In this document: piece by piece, positions 25,342-34,051 of the stretch
Position numbering within the stretch: the first letter of the stretch is position 1
Layout of the letters: each line of letters starts with the position of its first letter
NCBI GenBank assembly: GCA_023428755.1
Contig: JAEYWX010000008.1
Location: 1 to 64,000, forward strand
Source: Bacteroidota bacterium
Lineage (GTDB): Bacteria > Bacteroidota > Bacteroidia > Chitinophagales > Chitinophagaceae
DNA: 64,000 nt
Reading direction: 5' to 3'
Made by a program: the position numbers and the translations under genes
Notes under the pieces: generated by a model
What the model was told of the DNA's origin: nothing
What the model saw: the letters and a program-made list of their open reading frames with translations, nothing else
Databases searched by the model: none

Positions 25342-28300
25342 ATGGAAGCAACAATCACTGCAGTACAGCCGAAAAAAGCACAATACGAAGTTATGGACGG
25401 CAACGAGGCCGCCGCTTACATTGCCTATAAGTGCAATGAAGTATGCGCTATTTATCCCATCACTCCATCGAGCACTATGGGCGAGTGGGCCGATGAATGG
25501 AGTGCCAAAGGCATGAAAAATATTTTCGGCACGGTGCCCCGCATTATGGAAATGCAGAGTGAAGCCGGTGCTGCCGGTGCCATACACGGTGCATTGCAGG
25601 GCGGCGCACTGGCATCAACCTTTACAGCATCGCAGGGTTTGCTGCTCATGATTCCGAACATGTATAAAATTGCGGGTGAGTTAACGCCAACAGTGTTTCA
25701 TATTGCTGCAAGAAGTTTAGCTACACATGCGCTTTCGATCTTTGGCGATCATAGTGATGTGATGGCGGTGCGTTCAACAGGCTTTGCCATGTTGTTCGGC
25801 AATAATCCGCAGGAAGTAATGGATATGGCGTTGATTGCACAAGCTTCCACACTTCGTTCAAGAGTTCCCTTTCTCAATATTTTTGATGGCTTCCGTACTT
25901 CGCATGAGTTGAATGAAGTAGAAGTAATCCCTGATGAGATCATTGAACGCATGATGGATATGGAAGCCATTCATGCACACCGCTACCGTGCATTGAATCC
26001 GAACAATCCTTCCATTCGTGGTACTGCACAAAACCCCGATGTGTTTTTTCAAAACAGGGAAGCGGCGAATACCTATCATGCAAAAGTGCCTGCAACTGTA
26101 CAAACAGTAATGGATGAGTTTGCAACGTTAACCGGACGTAAATATAAATTGTACGAATACTATGGTCATGCTCATCCCGATCGTGTCATTGTATTGATGG
26201 GTTCTGCCGCCGGCGCAGTAAAAGAAACCGTTGATTATTTGAATGAACATGGTTCACACGTGGGAATGATCGTGGTGCGTTTGTTCCGTCCGCTGGATGT
26301 GGAAGCCTTTATGGCAGCATTACCGAAGAGTGTGGTGAGTATTGCGGTGCTCGACCGTTGTAAAGAACCCAACGGTATTGGCGAGCCCTTGTACATGAAT
26401 GTGGTGAATGCATTGAACGAAGCACAGGAAAATCATCATGCACATGTGATTGGCGGACGTTATGGTTTATCGAGCAAAGAGTTTACTCCTGCAATGGTGA
26501 AAGCGGTGTTCCGTGAATTGAAAAAAGAACATCCAAAAAATCACTTTACCATTGGTATTGATGATGATGTTACACATACAAGTTTAGAATACGATAAAAC
26601 ATTTAACCTGGAAGAGCAGCACCAGTTCCGTGGTTTGTTCTTTGGTTTGGGTGCCGATGGTACAGTAAGTGCCAACAAAAACTCCATTAAGATCATTGGC
26701 GATAAAACCAACGATCATGTGCAGGGTTACTTCGTATATGATTCAAAAAAATCAGGTTCGTTAACCGTATCGCATCTACGTTTTGGTAAACATCCGATTC
26801 AATCAACTTACCTGGTACAGTCGGCCAACTTTGTGGCCTGTCATCACTTCAACTATTTAACCAAGTACGATATTTTAAAAGATGCAGAACCGGGAGCCGT
26901 GTTCCTGTTAAATGCACCGTATGAAAAAGAAGAGTTGTGGAGTAAGTTGCCGAAAAAGATCCAGGAAGAGATCGTTCATAAAAAATTAAAGTTCTATGCC
27001 ATTAATGCCTACACTGTAGCAAAAGATGCAGGCATGGGTAACCGCATCAACACGATTCTGCAAACCTGTTTCTTCGCCATCAGCAATGTGTTGCCACGTG
27101 AAGAAGCGATTGCAAAAATTAAAGAAGCTATTTACGATAGTTATTGGAAAAAAGGTGAAGCGGTTGTGCAAAAGAACTATGAAGCCGTTGATCAAACATT
27201 GGCTAATTTATACGAAGTGGATTATGCACAATATGCAATTGGCGATAAACCAATTGATGCGCCTGTGCCTGATGCTGCACCTGATTTTGTAAAACAGGTG
27301 TTGGGTAAAATTATTGCAGGCGAAGGTGATGAATTACCTGTGAGTGCATTTCCTGTAGATGGGATGTTCCCCAGTGGTACAACGAAGTGGGAGAAACGCA
27401 ATATTGCTGATGCAGTACCTGTTTGGGATACATCATTGTGTACACAGTGCGGTAAATGTTTTTTGATTTGTCCGCATGCAGCTATCCGTCCGAAAGTGTA
27501 TGATAAAGCATTGCTTGCTGATGCACCTGAAGGTTGGAAACATGTTGATCCCATTGGTAAAGAGTGGAACAAAGAAACAGAAGCATACACCTTACAAGTG
27601 TCGACAGAAGATTGCACCGGTTGTACATTGTGTGTTGAGTTCTGCCCGATAACAAGTAAAACAGATCCCGGTCATAAAGCCATCAACATGATGGATAAAA
27701 CAGATATCCAGGAACAGGAAAAAGAAAACTGGGATTATTTCTTAACGCTGCCTGAAGTAGATCGTACAAGAGTGAACAAGAATACCGTGAAGGGTTCACA
27801 ATTCTTCCAGCCATTGTTTGAGTTCAGCGGTGCATGTGCCGGTTGTGGCGAAACACCTTACATTAAACTCTTAACCCAATTGTTTGGTGAGCGTATGATC
27901 GTTGCCAATGCAACAGGTTGTTCATCTATCTTCGGTGGTAACTTACCAACCACACCATGGACAAAAAACAAAGAAGGTGTTGGTCCGGCTTGGGCAAACA
28001 GTTTGTTTGAAGATAATGCCGAGTTTGGTTTAGGTATCAGCATGGCGAGCAATAAGAAAAAAGAAATGGCTTTGCAGTTGCTCGATGAATTGCGCCCGAT
28101 GATCGGTGAAGACCTGGTTGATAAGATCATCAATAACAACGGTACTACAGAAGCAGAACTTGCAGAGAAACATGAGTTAGTTAAAGAACTGAAACATCGT
28201 TTAGGTCTTGAACGTTCAATGGCTGCATTGAATCTCTTCCACCTTGCAGATTTCTTAGAAGAAAAATCGATCTGGATCGTTGGTGGTGATGGTTGGGCTT

Positions 28301-28899
28301 ATGATATTGGTTATGGTGGTTTGGATCATATCCTCAGCACCGGTGAAAATGTAAACATCATGGTATTGGATACTGAAGTGTACAGCAACACCGGTGGACA
28401 AAAATCGAAATCAACACCATTGGGTTCAAGTGCTAAGTTTAGTGTTAATGGTAAAACAACCGGTAAGAAAGATCTGGCACTGCAGGCCATTGCACACGGT
28501 ACAGCGTATGTTGCACAAATAGCAATGGGTGGAAATGATATGCATACCATCCGCACCATACTTGAAGCAGAAGCTTATCCCGGTCCATCGTTGATTATTG
28601 CCTACAGCCATTGTATTGCACATGGTATTGATATGGCACATGGAGCAGAAGAACAGGATTTTGCAGTGAAGAGTGGTTACTGGCCATTGTTCCACTACAA
28701 TCCAATGAAGCCAAGAGGTCAGCGGTTTGTTGTTGATTCAAAAGATCCATCATTAGATCTGAGTGAATTCATGTATCATGAAAACCGTTTCAACATCATT
28801 AAAGCAAAAGATCCTGAACTGGCAGCACGCTTTATGGATCAGGCACAGGAAGCAAAAGTGAGCAGATGGGAGCGCCTGGAAACCTTGAAAGGTTTATAA
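25342..28899 (+). CDS. nifJ: Pyruvate:ferredoxin (flavodoxin) oxidoreductase
   Basis: Converts pyruvate and CoA to acetyl-CoA and CO2, reducing ferredoxin or flavodoxin. The 1185-aa single-chain homodimeric enzyme has the family's domain order: domain I (MDGNEAAAYIAYKCNEVCAIYPITPSS), domain III with gamma-type sequence, a two-cluster ferredoxin domain (CTQCGKCFLICP about residue 700, CTGCTLCVEFCP about 757), and the TPP domain with a further cluster Cys motif (CAGCGETPY about 830) and the GGDGWAYDIGYGGLDH TPP/Mg site. No terminal truncation or frameshift. It has a strong terminator behind it. Reduced ferredoxin from it could feed the complex I in this window, which lacks its NADH module. Confidence 0.97.
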   Translation: MEATITAVQPKKAQYEVMDGNEAAAYIAYKCNEVCAIYPITPSSTMGEWADEWSAKGMKNIFGTVPRIMEMQSEAGAAGAIHGALQGGALASTFTASQGLLLMIPNMYKIAGELTPTVFHIAARSLATHALSIFGDHSDVMAVRSTGFAMLFGNNPQEVMDMALIAQASTLRSRVPFLNIFDGFRTSHELNEVEVIPDEIIERMMDMEAIHAHRYRALNPNNPSIRGTAQNPDVFFQNREAANTYHAKVPATVQTVMDEFATLTGRKYKLYEYYGHAHPDRVIVLMGSAAGAVKETVDYLNEHGSHVGMIVVRLFRPLDVEAFMAALPKSVVSIAVLDRCKEPNGIGEPLYMNVVNALNEAQENHHAHVIGGRYGLSSKEFTPAMVKAVFRELKKEHPKNHFTIGIDDDVTHTSLEYDKTFNLEEQHQFRGLFFGLGADGTVSANKNSIKIIGDKTNDHVQGYFVYDSKKSGSLTVSHLRFGKHPIQSTYLVQSANFVACHHFNYLTKYDILKDAEPGAVFLLNAPYEKEELWSKLPKKIQEEIVHKKLKFYAINAYTVAKDAGMGNRINTILQTCFFAISNVLPREEAIAKIKEAIYDSYWKKGEAVVQKNYEAVDQTLANLYEVDYAQYAIGDKPIDAPVPDAAPDFVKQVLGKIIAGEGDELPVSAFPVDGMFPSGTTKWEKRNIADAVPVWDTSLCTQCGKCFLICPHAAIRPKVYDKALLADAPEGWKHVDPIGKEWNKETEAYTLQVSTEDCTGCTLCVEFCPITSKTDPGHKAINMMDKTDIQEQEKENWDYFLTLPEVDRTRVNKNTVKGSQFFQPLFEFSGACAGCGETPYIKLLTQLFGERMIVANATGCSSIFGGNLPTTPWTKNKEGVGPAWANSLFEDNAEFGLGISMASNKKKEMALQLLDELRPMIGEDLVDKIINNNGTTEAELAEKHELVKELKHRLGLERSMAALNLFHLADFLEEKSIWIVGGDGWAYDIGYGGLDHILSTGENVNIMVLDTEVYSNTGGQKSKSTPLGSSAKFSVNGKTTGKKDLALQAIAHGTAYVAQIAMGGNDMHTIRTILEAEAYPGPSLIIAYSHCIAHGIDMAHGAEEQDFAVKSGYWPLFHYNPMKPRGQRFVVDSKDPSLDLSEFMYHENRFNIIKAKDPELAARFMDQAQEAKVSRWERLETLKGL

Positions 28900-28923
28900 T
28901 GTGATTAATCCATATGAATAAAG

Positions 28924-28957
28924 AAAAGGGAGTTTCGAAAGAAGCTCCCTTTTGATT
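28924..28957 (+). terminator. Terminator between nifJ and convergent gene
   Basis: AAAAGGGAG (28924-28932) pairs with CTCCCTTTT (28945-28953). A and T ends make it usable from both strands, and it lies 25 bases after the nifJ stop. Confidence 0.75.
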
Positions 28958-29019
28958 TGTGTAAACAGTGATTTTGTATTTCGATCGTAGCATTTCTTTC
29001 TTAAGAACTAGCGATTGCA

Positions 29020-29262
29020 TTATTTTCTTGATTCTAATTCAGTCTTGATCTTTTTCATATTGGCGATGTTCATTGTCAGGATCGGGACAAACATTAAGGG
29101 CAAGACTGTAAACACCGAAAATCCTTTCTTAGAGTAGCTTACAATAGCCGAAACGATCATTACACCAATAGATGCTGAAATCACCGCAATGGCAACACGC
29201 ATCAGTTTCAGATTTTTGTTGAGTTCTTCGGTAGTCATTTCAGAGATTTGTTTCTGTGCCAT
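29020..29262 (-). CDS. Unknown two-span membrane protein (80 aa)
   Basis: No family recognised. An N-terminal amphipathic region (ISEMTTEELNKNLKLM) leads to two spans (VAIAVISASIGVMIVSAIV and FTVLPLMFVPILTMNIA), with a charged C-terminus (MKKIKTELESRK). It lies 9 bases downstream of the hydrolase gene and so is probably its operon partner. Confidence 0.65.
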   Translation of the reverse strand: MAQKQISEMTTEELNKNLKLMRVAIAVISASIGVMIVSAIVSYSKKGFSVFTVLPLMFVPILTMNIANMKKIKTELESRK

Positions 29263-29271
29263 GGTTTTTTA

Positions 29272-30231
29272 TTAGTTGGTTTGTAAAAATGATGTGATAT
29301 CCTGGATCCATTCTCTTTTATAATTCAGCAGGTAATTTTCGTGTCCGGCCTCAGCATAAGTTTTCAGTTGTTTTTTGCCGTTCAGGTTTTCAAAAATAGC
29401 ATCTGTTTCCGAACGGCTTACATTTTTATCTTTTTCGCCATAGAGCAGTAAGGTTGGGAATGTTACAGATTTGGCATACTTGGTTGGCTTGTGTTCAAAT
29501 GCCCAAAAACCATTTTGTACACCTCCCCAGAAAACCAAGAGCCCTGCCATAGGAAAAACAGGAGCATTCATGTTTCTGAATCTTGCACAGGTAGTTTCAT
29601 ACATGGAACCAAAGGGGCACTCTAGAATAATCGCTTTTGGTTTTATCTGATAATCATGAATGGACTTCAGAATAGCTGCAGCTCCCATCGAAGTACCAAA
29701 CAGGTAAATCTGTTGTTCGCCCTTTTGCTGTAAATATTCAAAAACAGTTTTTACTTGCTCTGCTTCTTTGTATCCAAGTGTGGTTTGATTTCCTTCCGAA
29801 CCACCGCTACCCATAAAGTCAACCAATAGTGTATTGTAACCAAGCTTAAGAAATTCTTCGGCCTTATCCATCATAGATGATTTTTCTCCACTATACCCGT
29901 GAAAGATAGCAACAGTGCCTTTGGCTGAATCAATATCCGCATTTGATTGTATATACCAGCATTCGATCTTTTTGTTGCTTTGCAGTGTAATGATATCAAT
30001 ACGATAGCTACTGTCAACTGGTTTGTTTACAGGGCGGGGATTGTTAACACCTGTGATCAGTGTTTTTATTTTTGCGATGACTGAAAGTTTTTCCGGGCTT
30101 TTTGTTTTTTCTGAAACAGAAGTAGAGAAATGTGTGAACTTATAAGCATGGAAGAATGCAATAACATTCATGATAATAAATCCTGTTAGCAACAGCCAGA
30201 ATAGCTTCCTGTATGTTTTTCGTTTTAGCAA
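29272..30231 (-). CDS. Membrane-anchored alpha/beta hydrolase
   Basis: The 319-aa protein has an N-terminal anchor (LFWLLLTGFIIMNVIAFFHAY) and an alpha/beta-hydrolase domain. The nucleophile elbow is GTSMGA (YLFGTSMGAAAILKS), the acid is likely Asp in LLYGEKDKNVSRSE and the His is in AGHENYLL. The oxyanion region AIFHGYSGEKSS and VDFMGSGGSEGN are as in BAAT/BD-FAE-like serine hydrolases. The start is TTG at 30231; the first internal Met would remove half the anchor. Substrate unknown. Confidence 0.82.
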   Translation of the reverse strand: MLKRKTYRKLFWLLLTGFIIMNVIAFFHAYKFTHFSTSVSEKTKSPEKLSVIAKIKTLITGVNNPRPVNKPVDSSYRIDIITLQSNKKIECWYIQSNADIDSAKGTVAIFHGYSGEKSSMMDKAEEFLKLGYNTLLVDFMGSGGSEGNQTTLGYKEAEQVKTVFEYLQQKGEQQIYLFGTSMGAAAILKSIHDYQIKPKAIILECPFGSMYETTCARFRNMNAPVFPMAGLLVFWGGVQNGFWAFEHKPTKYAKSVTFPTLLLYGEKDKNVSRSETDAIFENLNGKKQLKTYAEAGHENYLLNYKREWIQDITSFLQTN

Positions 30232-30253
30232 AGAATGATTGATGTGTGATTAT

Positions 30254-30706
30254 TTACGCTCCAAACTGCCGTAAATGATGATCCAGATGTTTCCACATAC
30301 TCTTGCCCCATTGTTCGGCCGTCATTTTTCCAAAGAAGGGATGTACTTTGTCGCCCACACCGGCAGCTCCTTTTTCATGAAAGGCCTTGGTGATCGAAAG
30401 CATCTCCGCTTTTTCTTTTTCAAAATCACGTTCGTCTGTAACAATAAAATTGGGCGCAGTAGGTAAACTTTTGCCGTATGGCCTGGAATTATACAACACA
30501 GGACGAAACAGCCAGGCAATATAACTGATGGGTTTTCGCTTCAGCGGTTTGCTGGTAAGTGGAACTTTGTACGCTTCTTTGCAATGGGTGAGCATTTGTG
30601 CGGCTGTCATTTTTCCCCATTGCCGTTGATGATTGATGGTAAGATTTTGCAAGCGTTGATAAATTTCTTCAAACGCCTTTTGATCGAACATGTTTTTTAC
30701 TTCCAT
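30254..30706 (-). CDS. DUF1569 (DinB-like) protein
   Basis: The 150-aa protein belongs to the DUF1569 family of DinB-like four-helix proteins. Hallmarks are WGKMTAAQMLTHCKEAY near residue 35, the IAWLFRPVLYN stretch, and the C-terminal HPFFGKMTAEQWGKSMWKHLDHHLRQFG, where His residues in a DinB pattern may bind metal. Family members may be thiol-dependent enzymes but this one is uncharacterised. The ATG at 30706 overlaps the upstream gene by 10 bases; ATG at 30691 (MFDQKAF) is an alternative. Confidence 0.8.
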   Translation of the reverse strand: MEVKNMFDQKAFEEIYQRLQNLTINHQRQWGKMTAAQMLTHCKEAYKVPLTSKPLKRKPISYIAWLFRPVLYNSRPYGKSLPTAPNFIVTDERDFEKEKAEMLSITKAFHEKGAAGVGDKVHPFFGKMTAEQWGKSMWKHLDHHLRQFGA

Positions 30707-31104
30707 TTGCTGATGATTTCGTCTTCCGCAAAATAAGGAATTGTATCATCACTGCTTTGTTCTTCCTGTTTCCAGTAGGCCAGTGTAACTACCTTTCCGT
30801 TTTTTGTTTTCAGTAAACGACCGAATATCGCATTGGTAGGATTGAAGGTTACATCCGTAACACCAATCGTAAATGTTGATGGTGGAGGAGGTGCTTCCAC
30901 GGGAAAAGCCGGTGCTTCACCTTCAACAGGTTTTGGTGCGGGTGCTGCTTTTGGTGGAGGAGAGGCTGCCACAACTACAGTATATCTGTTTTGTTCAAGT
31001 AAGTTTTTTAGAAAGGCTACACGTTCGGCCGATGCATTTTTTTCTACAATGCCGCACTTTACGCCATCCAGCTCTTCAAACTCATGATTTTTATTAATAG
31101 CCAT
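30697..31104 (-). CDS. Unknown protein with Pro/Ala-rich centre (135 aa)
   Basis: No family recognised. An N-terminal part (NHEFEELDGVKCGIVEKNASAERVAFLKNLLEQNRYTVVVAAS) is separated from a C-terminal part (FTIGVTDVTFNPTNAIFGRLLKTKNGKVVTLAYWKQ) by a PPPKAAPAPKPVEGEAPAFP linker. No signal peptide, so probably cytoplasmic. ATG at 31104 (MAINKNHE) is chosen over TTG at 31110. It overlaps the DUF1569 gene by 8 bases, so the two are probably expressed together, downstream of nuoN. Confidence 0.7.
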   Translation of the reverse strand: MAINKNHEFEELDGVKCGIVEKNASAERVAFLKNLLEQNRYTVVVAASPPPKAAPAPKPVEGEAPAFPVEAPPPPSTFTIGVTDVTFNPTNAIFGRLLKTKNGKVVTLAYWKQEEQSSDDTIPYFAEDEIISKWK

Positions 31105-31146
31105 ATACAAGTACCGTTTAAGAAGTATGAAGTACGATTTGAAAAA

Positions 31147-32550
31147 CTATTTCAGTAACGAATAAATATATTCATATGCACCGCTTACAATGCCGGTTAT
31201 AACAATGCCTGCCATACAAACAACCATCGAAATTTTCGGGCTCCAGCTGAGTGCCAGTTTTTCAAGAGGTGTTTCGTTGGCATCCATAAACATGGCTTTG
31301 ATAATGCGTAAGTAATAGTAAAGCGATATCACCATGTTCAACGCAGCAACAATAATGAGCGGGTAATTGCCTTTACTTGCACCACCCAACAGTAAAAAGA
31401 ATTTACCAAAGAAACCAGCTGTTGGCGGGATACCTGCAAGTGAAAACAAGGCAATCGCCAGTACCCATGTAAGCGCAGGATTGGTTTTGTACAATCCTTT
31501 GTAATCATCAATATTTTCTTTGCCGCTTGCTTCACTGATCACATTGATCACAGCAAAGGCGGCGAGGTTAGAGAACAAATACACCAATACGAAATAAACA
31601 ACTGAGCTGTGGCTTTCTACATTTGCTCCCGACATGCCGATTAATATAAAACCCACCTGTGATATGGAAGAGAAAGCAAGAAAGCGTTTGATATTTTGCT
31701 GACGGATGGCAAACAGGTTGCCAACGATCATTGACAGTACAGCCAGCACTGCTAAGATATTATACCATTGGAAGAGAAGATTACCGAATACGGTAAACAA
31801 TATACTCGTCATCACAAACAGCATACTGCCTTTTGAAATAACAGAGAGGTAGGAGGTGACTGCAACGGGTGCGCCTTCGTACACATCGGCTGTCCATAAA
31901 TGAAACGGCACAGCAGATATTTTAAAACCAAAACCTGCGATCAGTAAAATAAAACCAAACAGGAACAATGGATTGTCAGATGCAGCTGCAGCGATTTCAG
32001 CATAGCCGATCGACCCGATCATTCCATAGATCAGTGAAATACCAAACAGCAATAAGCCCGATGCAAATGCCGAACTCATGATGTATTTCATGGCTGCTTC
32101 GGATGAACGTTTTTTATCCAGGTCGAAATTAGCCAATGCAGCCAACGGAATACTTGCCAGTTCAAGACCAACATAAAACATCAGCAGGTTGCTGCTGCTC
32201 AGCATAAAGAACATGCCGAGTAAAGTAGAAAGCATCAGCAGATAAAATTCAATGGCGTGTTTGTGTTTCAACAGCCAGTTGTATGCCTGCAACGAAATAA
32301 GTAAAGTGCCGAGGTTAAGAATGTTTTTTTCTAACCGCAGCAGATCGTTGGTTTGAAACATATCGCCAAACAGCATTCCTTTTTCTTTAAAAAAGAAACC
32401 GGCAGCCAGGTTTATCACTAATAAAATATTGACGAAGGAAAGAACTGTTTTATCGTTCCATTGCTTTGCACTAAGCTTCACAAAGAGCAATACAAAGATG
32501 ATTGCCGTTAACAGTAGTTCCTGTTGCAGTAAAAGAAAAAAGTTACTCAT
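31147..32550 (-). CDS. nuoN: NADH-quinone oxidoreductase subunit N
   Basis: An antiporter-like proton-pumping subunit in the membrane arm of complex I. The 467-aa protein has about fourteen spans. Conserved parts include the VGLELASIPLAALANF helix with the key Glu, FGFKISAVPFHLWTADVYEGAP with a conserved Lys and the HLWxxDVYEGAP signature, and FLAFSSISQVGFILIG. It ends the nuo operon, 8 bases after nuoM. Confidence 0.95.
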   Translation of the reverse strand: MSNFFLLLQQELLLTAIIFVLLFVKLSAKQWNDKTVLSFVNILLVINLAAGFFFKEKGMLFGDMFQTNDLLRLEKNILNLGTLLISLQAYNWLLKHKHAIEFYLLMLSTLLGMFFMLSSSNLLMFYVGLELASIPLAALANFDLDKKRSSEAAMKYIMSSAFASGLLLFGISLIYGMIGSIGYAEIAAAASDNPLFLFGFILLIAGFGFKISAVPFHLWTADVYEGAPVAVTSYLSVISKGSMLFVMTSILFTVFGNLLFQWYNILAVLAVLSMIVGNLFAIRQQNIKRFLAFSSISQVGFILIGMSGANVESHSSVVYFVLVYLFSNLAAFAVINVISEASGKENIDDYKGLYKTNPALTWVLAIALFSLAGIPPTAGFFGKFFLLLGGASKGNYPLIIVAALNMVISLYYYLRIIKAMFMDANETPLEKLALSWSPKISMVVCMAGIVITGIVSGAYEYIYSLLK

Positions 32551-32558
32551 CGCTTAAT

Positions 32559-34049
32559 TTACTTTATCGATCCAATCTTTTGCATCAGTACTTCGGTACC
32601 GGGATTAATTAAATCCGTTAACCAGAAGGGTGCAATACCCATAATTAAAATTCCTGCCAGTAATACAATTGCCGCTGTGCGTTCGTGCCAGCCCGCATCA
32701 CTCAAACTCAAATGCTCGTCGTTCTTCATCGGTCCCATAATGCTGGAACCAACTGCACGTAAAATGTACACAGCTGTTACAACAATCGATGCACAGGCAA
32801 CGATTGTTGCTGTATGATAGAATGCACCTGCACGCTGCCAGCTACCCATGAACACGGTCATCTCCGCAACGAAGCCGCTTAAACCCGGTAAACCAAGCGA
32901 ACACAATCCTGCAATCACAAACACCGATGAAATGAACGGCATTACTTTTAACAGTCCGCCGAGTTGTGCCACCTGTCGTGTATGTGTGCGATCGTAGATC
33001 ATCCCAATCACAGCAAAGAAAAGAGCTGTCATTAAACCATGACTCACCATTTGCAGCACCGCACCATTGATGGCTGTTTTTGTAAGCATACCAATACCAA
33101 GTAATACAAAGCCGCAGTGACTAACGGATGAATACGCATTGATGTATTTGAGATCGGTCTGCATCATCGTCGCAAACGCACCATACAAAATAGCGATACA
33201 GGCGAGGATGATGATGATGGTTGAATAATGTTGTGCAGCATCAGGCATCAGCCATGTTGCAACACGCAAGCAACCGTAACCGCCAAGCTTCATCGAGATG
33301 CCTGCCAGAAACATTGATGCTGCTGTTGGTGCACTGGAATGGCCATCAGGTACCCATGTATGAAACGGAAACAGCGCAGTGAAAATACCAAAGCCGATAA
33401 ATGCAAAGGGGAAGAAATAGCGTTGCAGATCGGACGGCAATGGATTCGCTGCAAGCTGCACAATATCGAATGTGTGTGCACCATTCACATTGCTGTTGAA
33501 GAATAAGCCTGCAAGACCCACAAACACCAATGCAGAACCGGCCATTAACATCAACGCCAGTTTTAATGCGCTGTATTCTTTTTTACCACTGCCCCAGATA
33601 CCGATGAGTAAGAATTTCGGGATCACGGCTACTTCCAGGAAGAAGAACATGAGGAAAATGTCGAGCGATAAAAAGAAACCATACGCACCTAAACTCAGGA
33701 ACAACAGCAGGAAGAAAAACTCTTTGTATAACTTTTCCTGTTTCCATGATACCAGTACACCTGCCAATACAACAAAGGAAGTAAGCAGGATCATGGCAAC
33801 AGAAATACCATCTACACCCACATGGTAATGGATCTTCAATGCATGATACCAGCTGTGATCGTGTTCAAACAAATAAGCAGTACTGTTTACTGCACGTTCG
33901 CTCAAAAACTGAATCAATAAATAAATACTTAAACCCAATTGTGCTACAGCTGCTGCCAACGCAACACTGCGTACCTGCTGCTGACCTTTCACAACTAATA
34001 CCAGCAGTGAAAATACAAGGGGTAATATGAGAAGTATGGATAAGTTCAT
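32559..34049 (-). CDS. nuoM: NADH-quinone oxidoreductase subunit M
   Basis: Second antiporter-like subunit, 496 aa, about fourteen spans. Signature segments are HVGVDGISVAMILLTSF, FFLEVAVIPKFLLIGIWG with the pump Glu, FPFHTWVPDGHSSAPTAASMFLAGISMKLGGYG, and YINAYSSVSHCGFVLLG. The gap to nuoL is 2 bases and to nuoN 8 bases, so L, M and N are tightly coupled with no repeat between them. Confidence 0.96.
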   Translation of the reverse strand: MNLSILLILPLVFSLLVLVVKGQQQVRSVALAAAVAQLGLSIYLLIQFLSERAVNSTAYLFEHDHSWYHALKIHYHVGVDGISVAMILLTSFVVLAGVLVSWKQEKLYKEFFFLLLFLSLGAYGFFLSLDIFLMFFFLEVAVIPKFLLIGIWGSGKKEYSALKLALMLMAGSALVFVGLAGLFFNSNVNGAHTFDIVQLAANPLPSDLQRYFFPFAFIGFGIFTALFPFHTWVPDGHSSAPTAASMFLAGISMKLGGYGCLRVATWLMPDAAQHYSTIIIILACIAILYGAFATMMQTDLKYINAYSSVSHCGFVLLGIGMLTKTAINGAVLQMVSHGLMTALFFAVIGMIYDRTHTRQVAQLGGLLKVMPFISSVFVIAGLCSLGLPGLSGFVAEMTVFMGSWQRAGAFYHTATIVACASIVVTAVYILRAVGSSIMGPMKNDEHLSLSDAGWHERTAAIVLLAGILIMGIAPFWLTDLINPGTEVLMQKIGSIK

Positions 34050-34051
34050 AG